From contig CAILMF010000055.1 in the NCBI GenBank assembly GCA_903835235.1, forward strand, positions 1-64,000: a stretch of DNA of 64,000 nucleotides. Direction: 5' to 3'. The notes beneath the pieces were generated by a model. It was given only the letters and a program-made list of their open reading frames with translations. It had not been told where the DNA came from and did no database searches. The position numbers and the translations under genes are program-made. Within the stretch, counting starts at the first letter, position 1. Each line of letters starts with the position of its first letter. The DNA is from an uncultured Rhodospirillales bacterium (GTDB taxonomy: Bacteria; Pseudomonadota; Alphaproteobacteria; Acetobacterales; Acetobacteraceae). Shown piece after piece: positions 1 through 12,000 of the stretch.

Positions 1-1
1 A

Positions 2-3000
2 ACCAACTTGCCCTATGCCTACGGTGGTGATGGCGACGACAGCATCATCGCTACCGGCCGGCACAACAACGGCTATAGCCTCCAGGCCTTTGGCGAGGCC
101 GGCAACGACACGCTCTCCGGCAGCACCGACAATGACTACCTGAGTGGTGGTAGCGGCAACGACAGCCTGCTGGACAATATCGGCAACGACAACCTCAACG
201 GCGGTGGGGGTACGGATGCGCTGGATGGCGGGGCCGGCAATGACACGCTGAGCGACAACGACAGTTGGGACGGCGCCGATAACCCTTTCGGCTGGGTCGG
301 CAACGGCCACTTTTATGTCACGGTCGAAAACTATTCCGCATATCTGGCCTGGTCGCAGGCGCAGGCCGCAGCGGCGGCAACCAGCTTTGCAGGCAAGCAA
401 GGCTACCTGGCCACCATCACCTCCGCGGAGGAGCAGGCCTTCCTCAATGTTGTACCCGGCGCCGGCCGGGACAAAGGTTGGATCGGCGCCAGCGATGCCG
501 TGACCGAAGGGACCTGGGCGTGGGTGACCGGGCCTGAAGCCGGCACCACCTTCTACGTTCATCGCGCCGCTGTTCAGCCTGGCTACTCCGCATGGGCCGC
601 CGGCGAACCGGACAACGTCAATAACCAGGACTACGCGCTCTTCACTTACACCAACTGGTACAGTTACAACACGACCGCGACCTATCCAATATACCTCATC
701 GAATATGGTGGGATGTCGGGTGATGCAGCCTCCCTGCTGGGCGCGGGCGATACCCTCACGGGTGGCGTCGGCGACGACAGCATCACCTCGCTGGGGGTGG
801 GCGACATCATCGATGGCGGCGCGGGCAGTGACAGCATTTCGCTGAACCTGCGCTATGCGCCGGCCGCGCTCATCTTCTCGGCGCCGGCCGCGGATGTGCC
901 GGTGACGCTCCCCGGTGGCGGCAGCTTCGTCAATGTCGAAACCTACAACATCTTCGCCACCGGTGCTGGCGACAGCATCACCACCGGTGCTGGCAACGAT
1001 AGCCTGGACGGCGACGACGGCAACGACAGCCTGGATGCGGCTGCCGGGAGTGACAACCTCAGCGGTGGCCTGGGCAACGACAGCCTCCAGGGTGGCGGCG
1101 GCTATGACTGGCTGACGGGTGGGGATGGCGATGACTCGCTCGCCGATTCCTTGGGCGGTGGCCAGTTGCAGGGCGGTGCCGGCAACGACACGCTGACCCT
1201 CGCCCTCAGCGGCGCAGGGATCGGCCAGCCCTATGCCTACGGTGGTGACGGCAATGACAGCATCGTGGCTTCCGGTCGTTTCACGAACGGCTATTACCTC
1301 ATTGCTTATGGCGAGGCCGGCGACGACACAATTTCCGCTGGCAGCGATAGCGACTTTCTTGATGGTGGCGACGGCAATGACAGCATCGCCGGCAACATCG
1401 GGAATGATTCGCTCTATGGCCAGAATGGCGCCGATACGCTCGACAGCGGCGACGGTCATGACAGCCTTTACGGCGGCGACAGCGCTGACAGCCTCATGGG
1501 CGGCGCCGGCAATGACTATCTCTCTGGCGAAAACCAGACCTTCACCAATGACGAAAGCGGCAACGACACGCTGAACGGCGGCAGCGGCAACGATACGCTG
1601 GAAGGCATCCTTGGTGCGGACCTGCTCATCGGCGGCGCCGGGACCGACCTGTTCCTGTATAATCTGGTCAACTGGAATGGCCGTCAGTCCACTCTGGCCG
1701 GCATGGACACCATTGCCGACATCGCCATCGCCGAGAGCGACCGCATCGGCTTCACCGGACAGACAACCGGTGCGCTTCCGGTCAATGGCATCGGCACTCG
1801 GGCATTCTTCTTCCTCGGTGACCTCGGCCCCGCCATCGAGGATGTCGCCCCGCCTGCCTCTGCCACGCTGCTGCCGGGCGGTGCCGATGCGTCCCGCTTC
1901 GCTGCCTATTGGCAGCCGGCGCGGCATGCCGGGGCGGCGGCCGGTGGCTGGTTCATCATCGATATCGACCGCGACGGCGTGCTGACTGCCGCCGATTTCA
2001 TCGTGCGCATCGGTTCGGCCGACAATCCCGTCGAGTTCAGCGATACGCTCTTCGCGCCCAATACCTTCGTCACCAATCGCACCTTCAGCGCGGGCAATGA
2101 CAGCTACACCGGCACCGCGCTGCCAGAGAATCTGCAAGGTGGGGAGGGCAACGACAGCCTGGCGGGCGCCGGCGGCAATGACACGTTGTTCGGCCAGGGC
2201 GGCGCCGACACACTTGATGGCGGCACAGGCAGTGACAGCCTGGCGGGCGGCACCGGCAACGACCTGATGCTGGTGAACGCTGCCTCTGACAGCGTGCTCG
2301 AACTACCTGGGGAAGGGAACGACACCGTCCGCGCCACCGCGGACTACACCCTGCCCGGTGGTGCCGAGGTTGAGGCGCTGGAGATTTCCGGCAACGCCGG
2401 GCTGGCCCTGACGGGCAACGCGTTGGCCAACCGGATAACCGGCAATGGCGCGGAAAATGCGCTCACGGGCGCGGCGGGCAACGACACACTGCTGGGCCTG
2501 GGTGGTGCAGACCAAATGGATGGCGGCACCGGTGCCGACAGCTTGGTCGGTGGTGCCGGCGACGATCTCTATCTGGTGGACGATGCCGGTGACCTCACCG
2601 TCGAGATCGCCGGCGAAGGCAACGACACGGTGCTGGCCAGCATCCCCTGGACGATTGGCGCTGAGATCGAGGTTCTGCAATTTGCTGGTAATGCCACGCT
2701 CGCCGGCACCGGCAGCGCGGTCGCCAATACCTTGCTGGGTAATGACGCCGCCAACCTGCTCTCGGGCCTGGCGGGCCGCGACACGCTTTCGGGCAATGGC
2801 GGTAACGACACGCTGCTGGGCGGCGACGATGACGACCAGGTGGACGGCGGCGCGGGCAATGACAGCCTGGATGGCGGTGCCGGCTTCGACCTGATCCGCT
2901 ATGCGGGCAACTATGCCGACTACGCCGTCACGCTCGGCAGCGTCGCGACTGTCGCCGATCTGCGCGGCGGGACGCCGAACGGCACCGACACCCTGCTCGG

Positions 3001-6000
3001 CGTCGAACTCCTCGTCTTCGATGACCGCGAATTGTACCTGGTGCACCTGCCCGGCGTCACCATCGGCGGCACCGCAGTCGACGACATCGTCAGCGCCAGC
3101 CAGTCCAACCTGCCGCCTGAATTGGCCCAGCGCTTCGCCACGGCGGGCGATGATACCATCGGCTTCGGCCCCGGCATCCCGACCGCAATGGACAATCCCG
3201 GTTCGGACAACTTGGCCGGAGGCTTTGGCGACGACCTGCTGCATGGCGGCACCGGCAACGATACGCTGCAAGGGGAGTCGGGAGCCGATACGCTCTCCGG
3301 CGATGCCGGTGACGATACGCTGAGCGGCGGCGACGGCACCGATAGCCTGAATGGCGGCAACGACGCCGACAGCCTGCTGGGCGGTGTTGGCGAAGACACC
3401 CTGGATGGTGACATCAACGACGACACGCTTTCGGGCGGCGGCGGTGCGGATGTGCTCAAGGGCGGCACCGGCAACGACAGCCTGGCCGGTGACGCCGGCA
3501 GCGACAGCCTGGACGGTGGCGCTGGCGCGGATCGACTGAACGACTTCGTCAGCAGCAACTTGCTGGAAGGTTCCGGCGGCAACGACAGCCTGTTGGGTTC
3601 CGGCACTCTGCGCGGTGGTGACGGTGATGACAGCTTGACCAACGAAGACCGCTTCTTCGGCAACTTCGTCGGCTTCAGCACCATCGAAGGCGGCGCCGGA
3701 GCCGACATCATTCGCGGCTGGGGTGTGCTGAACGGCGAGGATGGTGACGATAGTATCGCCGCTGCCGCTGGTTCGGTGGTCAAGGGCGGTGCCGGCGACG
3801 ACGCGCTTGGGATCTACTATTATTACGTCGAGGCCGTCAGCATCGCAGGCGGCGAAGGTGATGATACGCTGAGCGGCGGCGTTTCCGGCGACGCATTGCA
3901 GGGCGATGCCGGCAACGACCAAATCAGCGCGGGCGACGGCAACAACACCGCGAGCGGCGGCGATGGCGACGACACCATCCTTGCGCTGTATGGGAACGAC
4001 CAGCTCGATGGCGGCGCCGGCAATGATTACCTGGATCCAGGTGCCGGCAACGATACGGTCTCAGGCGGCAACGATGCCGATGTGATGCTGCTTGGCGGGC
4101 TGCGCGCCAACTTCACCATCGCGCGTGATCCGGCGGGCGACGGCACCGGCTATCGGGTGGTGGACAACCGCACCGATCTCGGCGACGACCGGGTAACCGG
4201 CGTCGAGACGCTGCGCTTCGACGACCAGGACTTCTACCCCACCCCGGACACCGCCGGCCTGGTACTGCAGGTCTCGGCGGGACAGCCGAGGGTTGGGACC
4301 GCGCAGGACGACATCGTCACCGGCACGAGCGGTGACGACACCATCCTCGCCCATGCCGGCAACGACATCCTGCTGGGCGCCGCCGGGCGGGATAGCCTGG
4401 ACGCCGGGGCTGGCAACGACATCGTCCGGTCCGATGGCGGCAACGATACCGTTCTGGGCGGCGATGGCAACGACCAGATCGTGCTGGCGGGCAATGGTGA
4501 TAGCGTCGATGGCGGTGCGGGCAACGACGAGATCATCGCAGGAACCGGCGCCGCCACAGTGGATGGCGGCGACGGCAATGACACCATCACTTCGGGCAGC
4601 GGCAACGGCGAAACGCTGCGCGGCGGTGCCGGTGATGACAGCATCTCGGCGGGCAGTGGCACCGCGGGCCTCGTCGCCGGCGGTGCCGGCAACGATACGC
4701 TCGCCGCGACCGGAACGCTGAGCGGCGACGAAGGCGCGGATTCCATCGTCGGCAGCGGTGTCATGTATGGCGGCGCCGGCAACGACACCATCTACGTCAC
4801 CGCGAGCGGCTCCTACGTCAACGGCGACGAGGGCGCCGATTTCATTCTGACCAATGCCGCCAACAACATCGTCGACGGCGCGGCTGGCGCGGATACCCTT
4901 ACTGGCTCCTCCGGCCGCGATGTGCTCAGCGGCGGCGACGGCGATGATTCGATCGACGCCGCCGCGGGCAATGACTCGGTCTCGGCCGGACCGGGCGACG
5001 ACGATATCCAGGCCTCTGCCGGCAACGACATGGTGTTCGGCGGTTCGGGCTACGACAGGGTGTTCTTCGCCGGCGCCATGGCGAGCTACAGCGTGACCAC
5101 CGACAGCGTCACCGGCGGGACCATCGTCACCGGCGGCGCGGAGGGGGCGGATACCTTCTACGGAACCGAACTGCTGAAGTTCCTGGACGGCAGCATAACC
5201 CTGGCGGTGAACAATACCGGGTTGCTGATCGAAGGCAGTAACTTTGATGACATTCTCGCCGGCGATTCCGGCAACGACACCGTGGTCGGCCTTGGCGGCA
5301 ATGATCGCCTCACCGGCGACAACGGAAATGACAGCATCGACGCCGGGCCTGGCAACGATGTTGCCGATGGTGCGGACGGCGAGGACACGGTGCTCGGCGG
5401 TGATGGCCAGGACAGGCTGTCCGGCGACGATGGCCTGGACAGCCTGGATGGCGGTGCCGGCGACGACACCATCGACGGCGGCAACAACAACGATACGTTG
5501 CGCGGCGGCGCCGGCAACGACCAGCTTTCGGCCGGGCTCGGCAGCAACGACGCCGCGGGTGGTGATGGCGATGACGCCATCGATGCGCTTGCCGGCAGCA
5601 ATACACTGGCCGGCAATGCGGGCAACGACACGCTCTCCGGCGGCAGCGGCGACGACACGCTGACGGGCGATGACGACGCCCTGGCGATCGCCGGCAATGA
5701 TGCGCTGTACGACAGCATGGGCGCCAACCTGCTTTTGGGCTTTGGCGGCAACGACACGCTTTCCGGCCAGGGCTCGCTGCACGGCGGTGCCGACAACGAC
5801 CAGCTGTACTCGACCTTGGCCGACAACCAGTTGTTCGGCGAGGCCGGCGACGACTACCTGTTCGGCCGCTCCAGCCTGGATGGAGCCCAGGGCGCCGATA
5901 CGCTCATCGCCTACCAGGGCGGCTCCCTCATGCTGGGCGGCGATGGGGACGACACCTTCGGCGTTTCGTTCACCTGGTGGCTGACCTGGTTCGGCGGCGT

Positions 6001-9000
6001 CTGGGCGGAGGGAAATGCCGGCGCCGACCTAATCTACGCCAGCTTCGACAACGACACCGTACTGGGCGGTGATGGCGCCGACACCGTCCTTGCAGGCCAT
6101 GGCAGCGACAGTGTCTTGGGTGGCGAGGGCGATGACAGCATCGCCGGCGACTTTGGCATGGCGGGTAGCGAGGGCAACGACACCCTGGCCGGTGGCGGCG
6201 GTGACGACAGCATCGACGCCGCCAGCGGCAATGACCTGATCACCGGCGACGATGGCAATGACAGCATCGTGGCGGGCAGCGGCGACGACACCATCGACGC
6301 GGGCTCGGGCGCCGATGCGATCATCGCCGGAACCGGCAGCGACCTGGTCGCAGGCGGCGAGGGCGCCGACACCGCCAACTGGGAAAGCCCCCGTGGGCAC
6401 TATTCTGTCATCCAGACCGGGTTGGGTGGCTGGTTCGTCGTCGACAACTTCGATGCTGAGGCGACAGACACCGTCGGTGGCGTGGAGGTCTTCGGCTTCC
6501 CGTCGCTCACCTTCCTGCCTGATACCGGGAATACCGGCATCATCCTGGGCGGTGGTGCAGGGGCGGACAGCATCCTGGGCACCGCTTTCGACGACAGCAT
6601 TCTCGGCGGAGGCGGAAACGATACCCTGGTCAGCGATCCGGAGGGGGGGAGCGGCAACGACCGCCTCTTCGGCGGCGATGGCGACGACCTGCTGATGGCC
6701 AGCAACGGCAACGACGTGCTGGACGGCGGCCTTGGCAACGATACCGCGGCCGGCGGCAGCGGCGACGACCATCTGCGCGACGCCGGCGGCGTCAACCTGT
6801 TCGATGGTGGCGAGGGCGACGACAGCATCACCGCCGATGGCAGCGTGATCGGTGGCGCGGGCAATGATGTCATCCTCGGCAACGGCTGGATCACCGGCGA
6901 TACCGGGAGCGATCACATCACGGGCAATGGCACCCTGCTGGGTGGCGAAGGCAACGATACGCTCTCCGGCAACGGATTGCTGAGCGGCGACGCGGGCAGC
7001 GACCGCCTGACGGGCAGCGGCACCCTGCAGGGCGGTGCTGGGAACGACACCCTTACCGGCAGCGGCATGCTGGAAGGCGCCGACGGCAATGATGTGCTCT
7101 CCGGCAGCGGCCTGCTGAGCGGATTGCTCGGCAACGACCATCTTTCCGGCAACGGCACGCTGCAGGGCGGGGACGGCGCGGATACCATCCTTGGCAGCGG
7201 CCTGCTCGAAGGGGGCAACGGCGACGATTCCATCGTCATCAACCCGGGTGGCAACAGCACGGCCATGGCTGGCAGCGGCAACGATACGGTGAGTGCCACC
7301 ACCGGTGCGGGTGCGGCGAGTATCGATGGCGGCGAGGGGCGCGACAGTCTGACCGGCTCCGGGGCCAACGACCTGATCCAGGGCGGTGGCGGCGAGGACA
7401 GCCTGGTCGGCGGTGGTGGTGCCGACACGCTCCTCGGCGGCGCCGGTGTCGACAACTTCCGCGGCGGGGCCGGCAATGACCTGCTGGTCGCGGGCGCCGG
7501 CGGGGTCACCGCTGAACTGGCCTACTACACCGGTCTGCGGGACCAGTATTCCGTGGTCATCGTCGATGGCCAGGCGCAGATCATCGACAATCGTCCCGGC
7601 TCGCCTGACGGCAGCGATACGCTGGTCGGCTTCCAGCTCGCGCACTTCGTCGACGGCAACTACATCGTCAGCCCCAACCCTGGGCTATTCATCGATGGTA
7701 CTGCCGGGGCCGACCAGATCGGCGAGAACTCCGTCTTCGCGCTCCCCGGCCCGAACCAGGCGAATCCGGGCGCCGGTGACGACATCATCCTGGGCCACGA
7801 GGGTGACGACACCATCACCGGCCGCGCCGGCTCGGATTCCGTCGATGGCGGGGACGGTGCCGACCGCCTGCTGGGCGGCACCGAGGGCGACACACTCCTG
7901 GGCGGTGCCGGCGCCGATACGCTGCTGGGCGAGGACGGCGACGACGCCGCGGCAGGCGGCGACGGCAATGATGCGCTGGTGGGTGCCCAGGGTGACGACG
8001 AGTTGCTGGGCGACGCCGGCGACGACACGATCGACGGCGGCGTCGGTGACGACACTCTCGATGGCGGCGCTGATCAGGACCAACTCTCCGGCGGCAGCGG
8101 CGATGACCTCGCCTCGGGTGGCGGCGGCAACGACCGCATCAACCTCTCAGTGGGCGACGACAGCGCCGATGGCGGCGATGGCGACGACACGATCGACGGC
8201 GGCGATGGCCTGAATGTTCTTCTCGGCGGGGCCGGAGACGACAGCCTCAAGGGTGGCCTCGATTCCGACACGCTGGACGGCGGCATCGGGGCCGATACCC
8301 TCGCCGGAGCAGGCCTGCTGCAGGGCGGGGACGGCGCCGACCTGGTGCAGGGTTCGGGCACCCTCGAGGGTGGCGAAGGCAACGACGCGCTGCTCAGCCT
8401 CGGCTCCTTGCATTCTGTCTCTGGAGGCGCGGGGGATGACAATATCGTCCTGGCGGCTGGAGCCGGCACGGTGGACGGCGGCGACGGACTTGATCGCCTG
8501 ACCCTGGTGGGCCTGCGGGCTGGCTATGCGGTGGCCTCTGATGGCGAGGGGGTGCTGAGCCTGGTCAATCTCGCCGCTGGCTGGCAGGTGGTGGCGAGCG
8601 GGATCGAGACGCTTGGCTTCGCGGATGGCGATGTCCCGGCCGTTGGTGGTTTCGTGCTCAATGGTAGCGTCGGCAATGACCTGATCAATGGCTCGCTGCT
8701 CGACGACGTGCTGAGCGGTCGCGAAGGCGACGATACCCTAGCCGGAGCCGCGGGCAATGACAGCCTGAGCGGTGGCGATGGCGCCGATGTTTCGTCCGGT
8801 GGAGACGGCTGGGACATCCTGGATTCTGGGGCGGGCGATGACGTCGCAGACGGTGATGACGGCACCGACCGGATGCTCGGTGGCAACGGCAACGACACGC
8901 TCGACGGCGGTACCGGCAACGACAGCATCGGCGGTGGCACGGGCCATGACAGCCTGCTTGGCGGTAGCGGTGCGGACCTGCTGGCGGGTGAGGATGGCGA

Positions 9001-12000
9001 CGACACGGCCTCTGGCGGTGCCGACGATGACATTGTCAGCGGTGGCTTTGGGCAGGACAGCCTGCTGGGGAATGCGGGGAACGACAGCATCGGCGGCGAC
9101 GCCGACAGCGACACCATCGTCGGTGGTGACGGCGCGGATACCCTCGAAGGCGGCAGCGGCGCTGACAGCCTCTCTGGCGACGCCGGCGACGATGCGCTCA
9201 CCGGTGGGGCGGGTAACGACACCCTGATGGGCGGCGAGGGTGACGATTACCTCTCCGACAGTGATCTCTTAAGTCGCATCGACGGTGGCGACGGGGCCGA
9301 CACGCTGGTCGGCAACGGCGTGCTCGAGGGTGGCAATGGCGCCGACATGCTGTCCGGCAATGGCAGCCTGAGCGGCGGCGCCGACGCCGATACGCTCAGC
9401 GGTTCGGGCAGCCTGGATGGCGGGGCCGGGGATGATCGCCTACAGGCGGTCGGCGGCAACGATACCCTGTCGGCCGGCGCGGGTGACGACAGCCTGGATG
9501 CCGGTGCGGGCAATGACAGCATCACAGGCGGCGAGGGTGACGATACCATCCGCTCAGGCGCCGGCGACGATACCATCGACGGCGGCAGCGGCGTGAATAC
9601 CATCCTGTTCGCCGGACCACGCGACCACTACACCATCACCGCCGACGGTGCCGGGAACTTCATCGTCGGCGACAACTTCGGCAGCGATGGCACCGACCTG
9701 ATGCTCGGCTTCAGAGTAACCACGCTGCGCTTCAGCGACCAGGACTTCGGCGTCTCGATCGACACGCTTGGGCGCTTCTACGACGGCACGACTGCGGCCG
9801 ATCTGATCAACGGCACGCCGGCCCCCGATATCCTCAATGGCTTCGGCGGTACGGATACGCTGATCGGCCTCGCCGGAGCTGATTCGCTTAACGGCGGCGC
9901 TGGCAACGACAGCATGCTGGGCGGCGACGGGGACGACATCTACCGCGTGGATGAAGCAGGCGACCTGGTCGAGGAACTGGCCGGTGCCGGCAACGACACG
10001 GTGGTGACCACGCTGGCGAGCTACATGCTACCCGCCAATGTCGAGACGCTGAGCTTCCTGGACGCGGGCGGCTTCGCCGGCACCGGGAATGCCGGCGCCA
10101 ACCGCATCGCCGGCTTCCTCGGCAACGACACCCTGCTCGGCCTGCTGGGCCACGATACGCTGGAGGGCAATGCCGGCGATGACAGCCTGAGCGGCGATGC
10201 AGGGAACGACAGTCTGGATGGCGGCAGCGGCGGCGTAGATACTGCTGGCTACAGCGGTGTCTACGCCGACTATCGGATCATCGATCTTGGGGCCGGGCGC
10301 TATAGCCTGGAAGATCTCCGCGCCGCGGGCCCGGACGGTAGCGACACCATCGCCGGCATCGAATGGGTGCGATTCTCCGGCGGCCTCATGGCCGCGACAC
10401 AACTTGCTGCCGCGGGCCCGCAACTGCTTTCGGGCACGGCCGCTGCCGACACGCTGGACGGGCAGGGCGGCAATGACAGCCTGAGCGGGCTGGCGGGCAA
10501 TGATAGCCTCATCGGCGGCACTGGCGACGATCTGCTTAACGGCGACGACGGCGACGATACCCTGGTCGGTGGCAGCGGCGCCGATACCATGCTCGGCGGC
10601 AACGGCGATGACATCTATGTGGTCGACTCCAGCGCCGATGTGGTGACGGAAACCAGCCGCGGCGGCACCGATACCGTGCGCACCGGCGTTGGCTTCTCCC
10701 TGCCCGCGAACACGGAGCGGCTGGAGGTAAATGCCGCTTCCGGGGTCACTGTATTCGGCAACTCCCTCGCCAATGTCATGCTGGGTGGGGAGGGCAGCGA
10801 CACCATCAATGCCGGCACGGGCAACGACACGCTGCTTGGCAATGGCGGCAATGACAGCCTCATCGGGGGTGCCGGTGCCGACAGCATGGTCGGCGGTGCG
10901 GGCAATGATGCCTATCTCATCGATGATGCGGGCGACCTGGTCAGCGAGGCGGCCGGCGAGGGCACCGATACGCTGAGGACGCCGTTCAGCATGGTCACCG
11001 GCGTCAATGTCGAGAACATTGTCTTGCTCGGCAGCGTTGGGTTGTCGGCGACAGGTAACGTCCTCAACAACAGCCTAACCGGCACATCAGGCAACGACAC
11101 GCTGGATGGCGCCGCGGGCGCCGACAGCATGGCCGGTGGCGACGGCGACGACCTCTACCTGGTCGACAACATCGCCGACATGCTCACCGAAGGAAGTGCC
11201 AGCGGCGGTACCGACGCGGTACACACCACGGTCGGCCTGACCTTGGGCGCCTTCCTTGAGAATGTCGTGCTGCTGGCCGCGGCCTCGGTCGTGGGGAATT
11301 CGCAGCCCAACGAAATGTCGGGCAGCGCAGGCGTGGATACGCTCAACGGCGGCAGCGGGAACGACAGCCTGTTCGGCAATGGCGGCAATGACAGCCTTAT
11401 CGGCGGGAGCGGTGCCGACAGCATGGTGGGCGGCGCGGGTGACGACACCTACGTTGTCGACGATGCCGGCGATGTTGTGGTGGAACTCGCGGGGCAGGGC
11501 ACCGATACCATCCGCACAGATCTGGCCTACACGCTTGGTGCTGATATCGAGAACCTGGTATTCCTGGCAGGTGCGGCCGGCGATGGCTTTGGCAACACGC
11601 TTGCAAACAGCATCACGGGCAATGCCGGGGCCGACAATCTTCGCGGTCTCGACGGCAACGACAGCCTGTTCGGCCTTGGCGGCAATGACAGCCTGACCGG
11701 GGATGCCGGCAATGATTCCCTGGACGGAGGCAGTGGTGCCGACAGCATGGCCGGTGGCGCCGGCAATGATGCCTATGTCGCGGATGACATTGGCGACTTG
11801 GTGACCGAACTGGCCAATGCCGGTACCGACACGGTGTATACTCGCGTGAATTTCACGCTTGGTGGCACGCTTGAGAATCTCGTCGCCCTGACAGGTGGGC
11901 TGAGCCTGTTGGGCAACGCGCTGGCCAATGTGCTCATTGGCAGCGCCGGCGCCGAGACTCTGAACGGCGGCAACCGGAACGATACCATCAACGCCGGTGG

